A stretch of DNA of 64,000 nucleotides from Chloracidobacterium sp. (GTDB lineage: Bacteria; Acidobacteriota; Blastocatellia; Pyrinomonadales; Pyrinomonadaceae): positions 1,226,501 to 1,290,500 of the forward strand of contig JABTUB010000001.1 of the NCBI GenBank assembly GCA_015075585.1, in the 5' to 3' direction. The position numbers and the translations under genes are program-made. The first letter of the stretch is position 1. Every line of letters starts with the position of its first letter. Below the pieces are notes generated by a model. That model ran no database searches, was not told the origin of the DNA, and saw only the letters and a program-made list of their open reading frames with translations. Shown here piece by piece: positions 1-8,511 of the stretch.

Positions 1-414
1 GAAGATGAGCCGTTCAACTTTGATTCCTGCACGATAATGGCAGTGATCCAGCTTCTCCCGATCAGTGACGGTTTTCGCAGATGCGTGGTCAGCGTTCGCT
101 CGCACAATTTCCTTCCCGTTATCAACATCGACAGGTTGACGGCCGGCCGGATAAGGGATGAGGTCAAGGTTTCGCTCGAAAAAGCCCTTATAAAGTATCG
201 AAGCGAACTGCCTGCTCTTGCGGCTGAAAAAGTGAAAAAGGCTGCGCAGGCGAACAAGAAAGCTGCAAACAAGTCATCCGGTGGTTCAAAGACCAAGGCC
301 GCAAACAAGACATCTGACGTATCGGGGAAACCCGCCGAATCCCAATCAAAGATTGATTCAAACGGACAAACAGGTGAAGAGGCAAAAGAACAGCGAACAC
401 TCTTTGCTCAATAG
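1..414 (+). CDS. PRTRC cassette protein in the protein E position (5' partial)
   Basis: The frame is open from base 1 and no ribosome binding site precedes the first ATG at 37, so the gene most likely begins left of the window. The visible part has a short globular N-terminal region and a lysine/alanine/serine-rich, low-complexity tail (about residues 60-130) that looks disordered and basic. It lies 8 bases before a recognisable PRTRC C gene, the place where PRTRC E is usually found, and the cassette genes downstream support that reading. I see no catalytic motif. Assignment to family E rests on position, not on clear similarity; it could be another plasmid-type hypothetical protein. Confidence 0.45.
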   Translation, partial: EDEPFNFDSCTIMAVIQLLPISDGFRRCVVSVRSHNFLPVINIDRLTAGRIRDEVKVSLEKALIKYRSELPALAAEKVKKAAQANKKAANKSSGGSKTKAANKTSDVSGKPAESQSKIDSNGQTGEEAKEQRTLFAQ

Positions 415-422
415 AAAATGCT

Positions 423-701
423 ATGGCTAACGAAACACAAACAACTCAAACTGCGGCGAGTGCGGCAACAGCACAAAATGGTGATCCGAATACTCCTGTG
501 ACCGATGCTAAGGCAACGATCAAGATCGAAGGCCAGAGTTTTGAGCTTGATGCGGCATTGGCACAGGACGATAAGACATTAACGGTGGTGCTGCAACCGC
601 ACTTTGCCTCGATCGAGAACGCTAACATCACACGTGAAGTGAAAGACGGGAAACTGACCGTCACTATAGTCAAAAAGGCTCAGCACAAGGGATGCAAATG
701 A
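423..701 (+). CDS. PRTRC protein C, prokaryotic ubiquitin-like (Prok-Ub) protein
   Basis: A 92-residue protein. Residues 1-28 are Thr/Ala/Gln-rich linker; residues ~31-86 form the conserved unit, with the family-typical end VKDGKLTVTI. As I recall the family, PRTRC C proteins are grouped with prokaryotic ubiquitin-like (beta-grasp) proteins and usually end shortly after a KG pair. Here the end is KG-CK: the last two codons run into an ATGA overlap with the next gene. Because E1-like, E2-like and JAMM proteins are encoded downstream, this is the likely conjugated or carrier polypeptide. The family call is good; that it is covalently attached to targets is inference. Confidence 0.7.
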   Translation: MANETQTTQTAASAATAQNGDPNTPVTDAKATIKIEGQSFELDAALAQDDKTLTVVLQPHFASIENANITREVKDGKLTVTIVKKAQHKGCK

Positions 702-940
702 ATCACGAAACGCCATTTGAGATCCTGGCGGCCGAACCTGAAACGATAAATCCGGCTATTCTTCTTGCCGATACGCTTATGAGGCGAAAAGCCGCGCACG
801 TACTTACCGTAGAGGAGATCATCGACGCCGAAAAGGTGCTGGAAGCCGGAACCGATGAGATCTGCACGGTTGAAAGGCACAGAGATACATTTGTAAAGAC
901 TACGGCGGCATCGAGTTCACAAATTCCGGTGGGTTTCTGA
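698..940 (+). CDS. Small hypothetical protein in PRTRC cassette
   Basis: An 80-residue protein, mostly helical and acidic, with no recognised family. The ATG at 698 overlaps the stop of the ubiquitin-like gene as ATGA, which suggests translational coupling and decides this start over an in-frame ATG at 692. It sits between PRTRC C and F, where an extra gene is not standard, so it is either a lineage-specific member or a diverged small component. No signal peptide or membrane segment is seen. Confidence 0.6.
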   Translation: MNHETPFEILAAEPETINPAILLADTLMRRKAAHVLTVEEIIDAEKVLEAGTDEICTVERHRDTFVKTTAASSSQIPVGF

Positions 941-960
941 CCCAAAGAAGTTTATTTGTA

Positions 961-1794
961 ATGGGTGAATGTACGTTATCAGCATCTTTCGACCGCCCTT
1001 TGTTCTTTAGGAAATCATTTGGCGACGCACTCTTGCGTTCGCTTGAATACGTCGGCTTTAAGGCCAGAAGCCACAATGCAGTCAATGCCTGTGAGCTTGT
1101 AAACAGGGTACTCAGCGAGCAAAAGAAATATGCTCTTTTTCGGGAGCTGTTTCCGAAAGAGTGGAAGAACTCGAAGACAAGTCTTTATCGAGCCGGCCGC
1201 TTCACTCATTACAGCGAACGGGCTTGTGAGCTTTTCGAACTTGTTCACGAGCATTGTTTTCCGCTGCTTGATTATTGGAATGACGATTCTGAGGCGGAGT
1301 TCGAATGCTTTGCCATAATGCCTCTTAACTTTGACCTCTGCTGTGAGGATATTGACCTGGAGAGCATGAGAGTTAGTTATGTGGCGGGTTTGATCTTCTA
1401 TTATCACGAAACGGATATATGGGATTTTCTCTTTCAGAAATACGGTTTATCAATGGGTGAGTTTGTTCCGATCATAAACAGACCTCATCCGAATGTGTGG
1501 AAAGCAAGACAGGGCCGCAAAACAAAACCGTTGAGCATGTTGTTTCGGCTGATAGATCATTCAACGGGAAATCCGTGGCTCGACCACACCTATTGCGAAT
1601 ACGCGGAAATGTTTGAATGGGACAAGAAAACCATCGAAGGACTGACCCGGGATTATCACGATGCCGGAAATTATTTCAAGAATCTTGAGCAGCTTGATAT
1701 ACGCATGGACGCTGATCCAAAGGGATTTGTCTCGGAGCTGATCAGTTTCTGGAATAACGGACGTATCGACGGTTTGCAAGAGGCTCAGAACTGA
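961..1794 (+). CDS. PRTRC system protein F-like
   Basis: A 277-residue protein with no signal peptide or membrane segment. The motif GNPWLD near residue 203, in a Trp/Asp-rich C-terminal third, matches the GNPFLD-like motif I associate with PRTRC F, and the gene lies between C and B as F does in other cassettes. It is shorter than typical F proteins, mainly at the N-terminus. The biochemical role of F is unknown. It is followed three bases later by the E2-like gene. Family placement is moderate and relies partly on gene order. Confidence 0.6.
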   Translation: MGECTLSASFDRPLFFRKSFGDALLRSLEYVGFKARSHNAVNACELVNRVLSEQKKYALFRELFPKEWKNSKTSLYRAGRFTHYSERACELFELVHEHCFPLLDYWNDDSEAEFECFAIMPLNFDLCCEDIDLESMRVSYVAGLIFYYHETDIWDFLFQKYGLSMGEFVPIINRPHPNVWKARQGRKTKPLSMLFRLIDHSTGNPWLDHTYCEYAEMFEWDKKTIEGLTRDYHDAGNYFKNLEQLDIRMDADPKGFVSELISFWNNGRIDGLQEAQN

Positions 1795-1797
1795 GAT

Positions 1798-2481
1798 ATG
1801 AACGGACTTCCGCATATTCCTGCCGATGCCTCGGCCGCATTGTACTTTCTTCCCGGGCAATACCTTTTTGCAAATTTTCAGGAAGGTGCGACGGCAATAA
1901 AAGCACTCTCAACGGCTCAGGTAGCCAGAGCTTTTAAGGATGTGAATACCGATACCGGCTGGCTTGGCCGTTATGTATTGAGATATCGGGAGGCTCCCGA
2001 GGGAAACTCGATATTGTCTTACGAACCGGCTTCAGTAAGGAAAATATTCGTTGTGTCAGGCAGCGGAGAGATCGAGGAACTAAAAGTACCACTCCCGACC
2101 TTGATCCTTCTCAGCAAAGGTAAAGATCACTATCTATGGGCGGCCGCCGCTTCCAGTGTATCGCCAAAAACAAAACTTGCTGTTGCACCACTTCCCAATA
2201 TAGGTTCGGGAAAGATCTGCTTTGGCAGGAATGACGTGCCGGAAACTCATGCGTCAACACTGAATACCGTCTGGAAGCTGATCTTCGAAACGCCGTTCAA
2301 TCATGATCATGCAAATAACAGATGTAATTCTCAGCCCGATGACATTCGCGTACTGCTTAGAAAAATAGCGGCTGACAAATTGCGGAAGTTTCCAAGATCC
2401 GAGTTGATAACATCGACCAGCACAGTCGAAGACGCTTGGGAAACACTTGCCGAAAGGCGTAGATATGACTCCAGATTTTGA
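1798..2481 (+). CDS. PRTRC system protein B, predicted E2-like (Prok-E2 type) protein
   Basis: A 227-residue protein. Residues ~92-145 carry an E2-like core: a PLPTLILL strand, then a PNIGSGKICFG segment that mirrors the HPNI..G.ICL active-site region of ubiquitin-conjugating enzymes. Cys141 stands where the E2 thioester cysteine would be. The conserved B-family block following it (residues ~150-165) is present. With an E1-like ThiF gene and a JAMM gene directly downstream, the likely role is to accept the ubiquitin-like protein from E1. Family B is well supported; E2 chemistry is inferred from the motif and neighbours. Confidence 0.75.
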   Translation: MNGLPHIPADASAALYFLPGQYLFANFQEGATAIKALSTAQVARAFKDVNTDTGWLGRYVLRYREAPEGNSILSYEPASVRKIFVVSGSGEIEELKVPLPTLILLSKGKDHYLWAAAASSVSPKTKLAVAPLPNIGSGKICFGRNDVPETHASTLNTVWKLIFETPFNHDHANNRCNSQPDDIRVLLRKIAADKLRKFPRSELITSTSTVEDAWETLAERRRYDSRF

Positions 2482-3157
2482 CATTATAAACTATCAAGTT
2501 TGCACAGGAGCGATTCCGAGGGTTCCCAAGTTTGTTGGCCATCGGATCGCCGATCAAAGATGTGAAACGGTCGAAGCGATTATGTATGAATATTTGCTTG
2601 CCGGAAACGGATTGCTGCTTAGGGCCGCACGTGAAGAATTTACGGCCTCATTGCCGATCGCTTATCGCGAAGTCAAAGGATTGCCTGAAACATTCGTGGG
2701 ACTAAAGTGGCATCGCCCTCGAATTACGTCAGCGATCTGGGAAGATATCCTCAGGCATGCACGGAATTCTCATACAGCCATGGATTTCAAGGAAAACGTC
2801 TATCTCATCTATTGGGATAAGGTCCGGTCAATGTGGCGATGGCGGGCCGCAGGGAGAAACAATTCTTGGGCGGCCACCATTGCCGATGACCAACTGCCGG
2901 AATATGCGGACGCGTGCATCGAACTTCACACTCATCCACCCGGAGCTTTGAATTTCAGCGGCGCAGACGACATAGACGAATCGGGAAAGTTCAGAATATT
3001 TGGAATCCTTGTCGATGTTCACGACAAACCAAAGATACGTTTCCGGTGTGGGATATACGATCAGTTTGTTCAGATACCGGCGTCGTGGATAAGCGTCCTT
3101 CCCAAAGGAATTGTTGATCTCAACGAAGTAGAATCCCTTCTCCAAATGATGTTGTAA
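2465..3157 (+). CDS. PRTRC system protein A, JAB/JAMM metalloprotease-like
   Basis: A protein of 230 residues with a JAMM zinc-protease signature near the C-terminus: H155-x-H157, seven residues, S165, two residues, D168, in the segment LHTHPPGALNFSGADD. This is an exact HxHx7Sx2D arrangement, so it is probably an active metal-dependent isopeptidase that trims or removes the ubiquitin-like protein. The ATG at 2465 has a GAAAGG element about 8 bases upstream and overlaps the end of gene B; an in-frame ATG at 2447 would add six residues. The stop overlaps the ThiF start by one base, showing tight coupling of de-conjugase and E1. Confidence 0.8.
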   Translation: MTPDFDIINYQVCTGAIPRVPKFVGHRIADQRCETVEAIMYEYLLAGNGLLLRAAREEFTASLPIAYREVKGLPETFVGLKWHRPRITSAIWEDILRHARNSHTAMDFKENVYLIYWDKVRSMWRWRAAGRNNSWAATIADDQLPEYADACIELHTHPPGALNFSGADDIDESGKFRIFGILVDVHDKPKIRFRCGIYDQFVQIPASWISVLPKGIVDLNEVESLLQMML

Positions 3158-4056
3158 TGCAGATCGATCTTAGCTTTTCTCAGGCAGCCATTGTGCTGCC
3201 GAGAGAATACAGTGCGCTTAAATTCATTCTTGTTGGTGCCGGTGGAACGGGTTCTTTTGCTGCTCCCGCCATCGCAAGGCTCATATTCGAGCTGAAGCAA
3301 AATCAAAACAAGCCGATCGAAATGCTGATCGTTGACCCTGATGTCGTCGAGAGCGGGAACATACCGCGAAGCAACTTCTGCGCAGCCGAGATCGGCAGAT
3401 ACAAGGCCCAGACTCTTGCAGAAAGGATCACGCTGGCTTGGGGAATGGAAATCGAGTATTCGTATGAAGCGTTTGATGCGGAAAAGCACCTGCGTCGGTC
3501 AATGCGAGATTATCGCAGCCTCACAGTAATTGTCGGATGCGTTGATAATCATCACGCGCGGCGTGATATTCACGGCGCTATCGACGAGTTCAAAACGTAC
3601 GGCGCATCGGATGCGCCCGGTATTTGGTGGATAGATTCCGGAAACGGCAGAACGTCGGGTCAGGTTCTTCTCGGTTCAAACACAAGAAAGCTTAAGCCTC
3701 AGCAGCACTTTGCAGGGACAAGCATCTGCCGCTCTCTCCCGGCCCCGTCGCTTGTGCATCCAGATCTTCTTGAACCTGAGACAAAAGCAACTCTTGAAAC
3801 GAACGAAGATCTTTCCTGTCCGGACCGCGTAAGGCTCGGAGAACAAAGTCTCAACATTAATCAGCGTGTCGCAGTCGAGATAGGTGAAATGCTGTCCGCA
3901 ATGTTCCTGACAAGATCGCTTAAGCGATTTGCAACTTACTTTGATCTCGAAAGCGGCACATCTCGGTCCCTCTATTGCACACAAGAACAAATTGAGATGT
4001 CTTTTAAGAGCAACAATCCAAAACTGAAGGACGGGAAGTTGGGGCCAAAGTTATGA
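3157..4056 (+). CDS. PRTRC ThiF family protein (E1-like adenylating enzyme)
   Basis: A 299-residue Rossmann-type adenylating enzyme. GAGGTG at residues 27-32 is the nucleotide-binding loop; VDPDVVE provides the acidic residues that bind ribose/magnesium, and the NIPR..F..AEIGRYKAQ segment matches the conserved Arg/Lys adenylation region of ThiF/E1 proteins. The expected role is adenylation of the ubiquitin-like protein's C-terminus before transfer to the E2-like B protein. A clear zinc-binding CxxC pair is absent. This is the last gene of the cassette seen here; the ParB-like and StbA-like members expected in PRTRC cassettes must lie left of the window if they exist. Confidence 0.85.
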   Translation: MQIDLSFSQAAIVLPREYSALKFILVGAGGTGSFAAPAIARLIFELKQNQNKPIEMLIVDPDVVESGNIPRSNFCAAEIGRYKAQTLAERITLAWGMEIEYSYEAFDAEKHLRRSMRDYRSLTVIVGCVDNHHARRDIHGAIDEFKTYGASDAPGIWWIDSGNGRTSGQVLLGSNTRKLKPQQHFAGTSICRSLPAPSLVHPDLLEPETKATLETNEDLSCPDRVRLGEQSLNINQRVAVEIGEMLSAMFLTRSLKRFATYFDLESGTSRSLYCTQEQIEMSFKSNNPKLKDGKLGPKL

Positions 4057-4668
4057 ATTAATGGGGCACTTAGGGCAAAGCGTGACTGTTTCAGCATCAG
4101 CAACATGCTTCCAGCCTTTATTAATCGCTTTTCGGGCCGTTGAGCCAGCCCACAACGAGTTGTTGTCCACAGGTCGGTTTTCTTGGAGTGGAAATTCTAC
4201 ACCACACTTTGAACATACGATACCACCCAAAAACAATATAGCAGTATAGAGGGCAAACTCGGCGGGAGGCATATCTTCGATTGAAATCCTCGACAGAAGA
4301 AATATCTCGAAAGCGTTAATAACGTAAGAAACTTCTTTGAATTCGGAGTAATCGGCACCTGAGTACACTCCGTAAAATGATGGCAAAATGGAGACTGAAA
4401 ACATTGGGCCAGTGACAGTTTTCATGACTGGGATCGGCGAGACGGTTGGGATACTGGGTGCCGTAACTGCAAGCAGAAAATCAGCATCTGCGTTTGGAGG
4501 TCCAAGTAGCTCGATATTCCATTCAGCTAAAGATGTCTGGTTTGGTTCAACTCGAAGGGGAGTATTCGGAATAAGAAAGCCTTGAGCAATCGCTATTTCA
4601 CTTAGTTTGTTAGCAAGATTTATGTGCTCATTCGTTTCCTTATTTGTCCCTATTAAGGTTGCAAACAT
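4051..4668 (-). CDS. Hypothetical protein with C-terminal zinc-ribbon-like cysteines
   Basis: A 205-residue protein on the opposite strand, converging on the ThiF gene with a six-base overlap. It has a CSKC pair near residue 153 and a CPKC pair at the C-terminus, a spacing that suggests one structural zinc site. The rest, with several hydrophobic strands, is not recognised. Its orientation against the whole left block suggests an inserted cargo gene rather than a part of the cassette. No signal peptide is present. Confidence 0.6.
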   Translation of the reverse strand: MFATLIGTNKETNEHINLANKLSEIAIAQGFLIPNTPLRVEPNQTSLAEWNIELLGPPNADADFLLAVTAPSIPTVSPIPVMKTVTGPMFSVSILPSFYGVYSGADYSEFKEVSYVINAFEIFLLSRISIEDMPPAEFALYTAILFLGGIVCSKCGVEFPLQENRPVDNNSLWAGSTARKAINKGWKHVADAETVTLCPKCPINS

Positions 4669-4715
4669 ATCGTTTCATATTCTCGCGCTGGTAAATATCA
4701 CAAGCAAATAGGCTA

Positions 4716-5030
4716 ATGTCAAAACTTCTGACACATCAACTTCAGAACCTACTACCAAAGTTTCGGACTCAGGAATTCGTAAAAGACCCTGTCGTTTACG
4801 GAATCTTCTTCTTTCCAGGAAGCAGCTGGACGTGGTTTGTTACCGAAGGACAGCAGGAAGCAAACGATTTCATTTTCTTCGGATACGTTATCGGTTTTGA
4901 ATCCGAATGGGGATATTTCACCTTGAGCGAACTCGAAGAACTCGACATTCACGGCCTCAAGATCGAAAGAGTACAGGATTTCATCCCAACCCCGATAAGC
5001 GAGCTGAAAAAACAGGCGGCGGGCATGTGA
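4716..5030 (+). CDS. DUF2958 domain protein
   Basis: A 104-residue protein that matches DUF2958 over its whole length: an N-terminal LLT..L...LP opening, a central SSWTW.VTEG block, an FFGYVIGFE block, and the ending LSELEELD...IERV..F.PTPISEL. The family is found on plasmids, integrative elements and phages; its function is unknown. The upstream region is divergent from the preceding gene, so 4669-4715 probably holds its promoter, and it is followed directly by the coiled-coil gene at 5031, suggesting a shared transcript. Confidence 0.85.
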   Translation: MSKLLTHQLQNLLPKFRTQEFVKDPVVYGIFFFPGSSWTWFVTEGQQEANDFIFFGYVIGFESEWGYFTLSELEELDIHGLKIERVQDFIPTPISELKKQAAGM

Positions 5031-6428
5031 GTGTCTATGGAAGCTCAAACTTACAATTCAGGTCTTGGTGATCAAGTCATGGAAATTCCTCCAAAATCGC
5101 TTGTGAGTTCTGTTCTGGCGAACATCTTTGGACAAAATGGCCACACGAAAACTGACGAGATATTTGATCCTCCAAATGAAGAGGAAGGCTCATCACCAAC
5201 TGATTTAGCCCGTGATATTCTCAGCCGATTCGAGTCGAAGAAAGAAAAGGCTGCTGTGGAGCTTGGGATCGGCGTAAACGAAGTTGAATCTCTGCCATTC
5301 GATCTTTCGACGCTTGAAAGTGAAGGCATATTCATGAATATCGACTGCCGGGGGTTCGGATCTCTTGTCCGACAGCTTGAGTGGAAAACGCTTGGTGTGA
5401 AGCTGCCAGAGAATGCAGCGGTCCATGTCAGTCCGCCTCGTGCCGGATTGCTGCCGGACGTTTACCGTAACAAGCTGATGCGCGGTGCGGCTCGGGCACA
5501 TCAGGCGCTAACACGATACGGGTTCAGATTCACACTCTGCGAAACCGTCTGGGGAACAAGCGAATATAAATGGATACCTTGGACAGCATTCGAGCAGTTC
5601 GAACAGGCCTATCTAAAGGCGTGCGAGACCTTGGCCAAAGCAAAGGCCGAAGTACTTGAGGATTATGATGAGATCCTTGGAATACTCCAGGACAGTTTCT
5701 ACACGCTTGCGAGGGATTCGGCCGACCGTTTCGAAGCGACCAGTGACGAGTCATTTGATAGAGAGGAATTCGTGAATGCGGTAGCTGCTCAGGCGATTGG
5801 GATGGTTCCGACGCGCGAGATGATCCGCGACGGACTTACTATCACGATGAAGCCAAAAGTGCTCGTTCTTGGCTCCGAGATGATCGCCGAACAGAACCTG
5901 CGAAAAACTCTTTCACTCGAAACCGCAAAGGTCGATGCGGAGCGTGTTTCGCTTGAACTGGAAATGGACTCGAAACGTCGGGTCGAGCAGATAAAGGTGA
6001 CTCAAGTCGAAGAAGAAATCCGTCAGGAACGAGAAGTAAAGGAACGCATTCGCAATATGAAAATCGAGGCGGCACGACGCGAGGCTGAAGAAGCGGTGTC
6101 GCCGATCAAGGAAGGGCTTTCGCAACTGACCGCGAAGATCTTCGAGGCCGCCAGCGAGATGTCGGAAAAGCTTAAGGGGGCAAACTTTGTTTCCGGTTCG
6201 CTTGCCAAACGGGCAAGGCAGATGTGCCAATGGTATCAATTGATGAATTTCACAGGCGATACATCGCTCGAAGACGTGCTAGACAAACTCCAAAATGCCG
6301 CGGGTCGTGAAGTAAAACAGCGAACAACTCAAGAGATGCAGTCTGCTCTCAGTGACCTGATCAGGCTGACTTCTGTCCAGTCCAAGAAACTCTTGGATGA
6401 AGACAGGCTATCGGCTCTTGAATTGTAA
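5031..6428 (+). CDS. Coiled-coil protein of unknown function, element-encoded
   Basis: A 465-residue protein. The N-terminal half is globular; residues ~290-360 form a long, highly charged Glu/Arg/Lys helix that should be a coiled coil, and the final ~100 residues are helical. I do not recognise the family; similar architectures occur in plasmid and phage replication or recombination blocks. It follows DUF2958 without a gap and precedes a phage-like ssDNA-associated protein by 12 bases. No nucleotide-binding motif is visible. A role in DNA maintenance of the element is inference from position only. Confidence 0.6.
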   Translation: MSMEAQTYNSGLGDQVMEIPPKSLVSSVLANIFGQNGHTKTDEIFDPPNEEEGSSPTDLARDILSRFESKKEKAAVELGIGVNEVESLPFDLSTLESEGIFMNIDCRGFGSLVRQLEWKTLGVKLPENAAVHVSPPRAGLLPDVYRNKLMRGAARAHQALTRYGFRFTLCETVWGTSEYKWIPWTAFEQFEQAYLKACETLAKAKAEVLEDYDEILGILQDSFYTLARDSADRFEATSDESFDREEFVNAVAAQAIGMVPTREMIRDGLTITMKPKVLVLGSEMIAEQNLRKTLSLETAKVDAERVSLELEMDSKRRVEQIKVTQVEEEIRQEREVKERIRNMKIEAARREAEEAVSPIKEGLSQLTAKIFEAASEMSEKLKGANFVSGSLAKRARQMCQWYQLMNFTGDTSLEDVLDKLQNAAGREVKQRTTQEMQSALSDLIRLTSVQSKKLLDEDRLSALEL

Positions 6429-6440
6429 GGAATCAACATA

Positions 6441-6866
6441 ATGGCAAGTTTTGATCTTAGTAATTATATTCCGGTACATACTCGCATCGTTGAGTTTTAC
6501 ACGAAGTATCCCGATGGTCGCATTGTCACGGAACTCGTCCGCCTGAACGAGGACAGCGGATTTGTGTGTATCAAGGCAAGCGTTTTCCGCGAGCGTGATG
6601 ATGCAGAGCCAAGCGCGACCGGACACGCGTTTGAGATACGCGGGCAAGGGTATGTGAACGCGACATCGCACATCGAGAACGGCGAGACCAGTGCGGTAGG
6701 CCGCGCACTCGCGAACCTTGGCTTCGCGATCGAGAACGGTATAGCTTCCCGTGAAGAGATGCAAAAGGTTCAGCGGATGACCAACGCAAATGGAAATCCA
6801 AACGGAAATACGAACTCCACAAACCATCAGAACGGACGCCCGCAATTAGTGCAGTCCGTCTCGTAA
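6441..6866 (+). CDS. Phage/plasmid-type protein, possible ssDNA-recombination factor
   Basis: A 141-residue protein. The central ENGETSAVGRALANLGF block resembles the ETSA(V/I)GRALA.LG motif common in phage proteins near single-strand annealing and Erf-like genes. The C-terminal ~35 residues are Asn/Gly/Thr-rich and disordered. The length is shorter than complete annealing proteins, so it may be an accessory or a relative of the N-terminal domain. It lies in the operon 5031-9773 immediately before the Ycf46-like ATPase. The link to recombination is motif-based and tentative. Confidence 0.5.
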   Translation: MASFDLSNYIPVHTRIVEFYTKYPDGRIVTELVRLNEDSGFVCIKASVFRERDDAEPSATGHAFEIRGQGYVNATSHIENGETSAVGRALANLGFAIENGIASREEMQKVQRMTNANGNPNGNTNSTNHQNGRPQLVQSVS

Positions 6867-6879
6867 ATCCCCAAAACAA

Positions 6880-8499
6880 ATGACGCAGCTAGAAACCGAT
6901 GCGGACAGCATCGGCACATTCCTAAACGAGCTTGACATCAGGATACGGGCAAGATATCCGCTTATCGCGATCAACACCTACGAGGAAGATCGGGTAAAAG
7001 ACGCACTTCTTGATCTCGTCTTTCAGGAGAGGCACAAGGAAAAGCCGCTTTTCTTCTGGAGCCGTCCTAGTGGACTGCAAAGGATCGTCGATCCAAAGGA
7101 GGGGCTGCTTCAGACCACGACGCCGGTTCTTGACACGGAGGATCCCGAAAGTGTCCTCGGATACATAAGCGAGCAGAAAACGGGTATCTTTCTGCTTTGC
7201 GACTATGCGCCGTACATCTCTCCGTTCGGACAGGAAGATGCTTTGCTGGTTCGGCGGCTTCGGGAGATCGCATGGAAACTAAAATCTACCAAAGCTACTG
7301 TCCTGTTTGTCGGGCCGAACTTTCCCGAGTTGAAAACGCTCGAAAAGGAAGTCACACAGATCGAGCTTGAACTTCCAAAAGAAGGAGAGATCGAAGATTC
7401 TATCGAACTCCAACTCGACAACCTCAGATCGAACGGGCTTGATATCAGCCTTACGAAAGACACACAGGACGCTCTGCTTCAATCGCTACTGGGACTGACC
7501 GCAGGCGAGATCAGCAACGTGATCGCCAAAGCTGTCATCAGCTGCAACGGCCTAAATCAGGAGTCGATCAATGTAATTCTGGAAGAGAAAAAGAACGTGA
7601 TTCGCGGCAGCGGTTCGCTGACATACGTTCATCCGGAACCAGCAAGCAGTCTTGGCGGCTACAAGACCCTAAGGGCAATACTCGAACGAGCGGCTTACAC
7701 ATTCAGTCCCCGAGCCAAAGCCAGGCATGTCGAACCTTGCAAGGGGATTCTGCTTGTAGGCCTGCCCGGCTGCGGCAAAGACCTCTGTAAGCGTGTGGCA
7801 TCGAGCATTACCAATCGTGCTCTGCTTGACCTGGATTTTGGCTCGATCATGGGCGAAGGCGGCGGTGTGATTGGTTCATCGGCGATGTCGATCAAAAGAG
7901 CATTGTCGATCGCGGGAACGATCAAGGGAATCCTCGGAATAAGCGAGTTCGAGAAAGCTGTTTCCGGCATGAAGTCCTCAAACAAGACAGACGGCGGAGA
8001 AACCGCGAGAACGATCTCGTATCTCCTCAACTGGATGCAGGACAACAAAGATGTGCTCGTCTTCGCTACTGCCAACGATGTTCGAGAACTCGAATCAGAA
8101 CAGTTCAGAATCGGCAGGTTCTCGTATATCCACTTTGTCGATCTTCCGGGGAATGAAGACCGAGAGGAGATATTCAAGGTTCATTTGCGAAAACGGCATC
8201 TTAATCCCGAAAGGTTTGATATCAACAAGCTGGTTGAACAAAGTAACGACTTCTCAGGTTCGGAGATAGAGGAAACGGTAAAGGACGGAGTCCTCGAAGC
8301 GTTTATTGACGGCGACCGCGAAGCCGAGACTCGCGACATTCTCAAAGCTGCCGAAAAGCTCACTCCGACAGCGCAAATGATGAGTGAGAAGATCGAAGAG
8401 ATCCGCAAGTGGGCAAGAAACAACATTAAGGGAGTTTCCGCTAAACCTGAAGGCTCCCAGCATACGGGACAACACTCCAACCGCATTTACGAATTCTAG
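6880..8499 (+). CDS. Ycf46-like AAA+ ATPase with altered Walker motifs
   Basis: A 539-residue protein with the two-part layout of Ycf46-like ATPases: an N-terminal domain starting with IRARYPLI (residues ~1-250) and an AAA+ module. The Walker A loop reads GLPGCGKD at 294-301, so the usual Ser/Thr after Lys300 is Asp301. The Walker B region reads ILGISEFE, with Ser355 in place of the magnesium-binding Asp before Glu356. The sensor region ATAND and the arginine segment FRIGRF are intact. Nucleotide binding may therefore be retained with slow or no hydrolysis. It heads a group with DUF1257, DUF2997 and radical SAM genes, its normal partners. Confidence 0.8.
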   Translation: MTQLETDADSIGTFLNELDIRIRARYPLIAINTYEEDRVKDALLDLVFQERHKEKPLFFWSRPSGLQRIVDPKEGLLQTTTPVLDTEDPESVLGYISEQKTGIFLLCDYAPYISPFGQEDALLVRRLREIAWKLKSTKATVLFVGPNFPELKTLEKEVTQIELELPKEGEIEDSIELQLDNLRSNGLDISLTKDTQDALLQSLLGLTAGEISNVIAKAVISCNGLNQESINVILEEKKNVIRGSGSLTYVHPEPASSLGGYKTLRAILERAAYTFSPRAKARHVEPCKGILLVGLPGCGKDLCKRVASSITNRALLDLDFGSIMGEGGGVIGSSAMSIKRALSIAGTIKGILGISEFEKAVSGMKSSNKTDGGETARTISYLLNWMQDNKDVLVFATANDVRELESEQFRIGRFSYIHFVDLPGNEDREEIFKVHLRKRHLNPERFDINKLVEQSNDFSGSEIEETVKDGVLEAFIDGDREAETRDILKAAEKLTPTAQMMSEKIEEIRKWARNNIKGVSAKPEGSQHTGQHSNRIYEF

Positions 8500-8511
8500 A
8501 CACGAGGCTTT

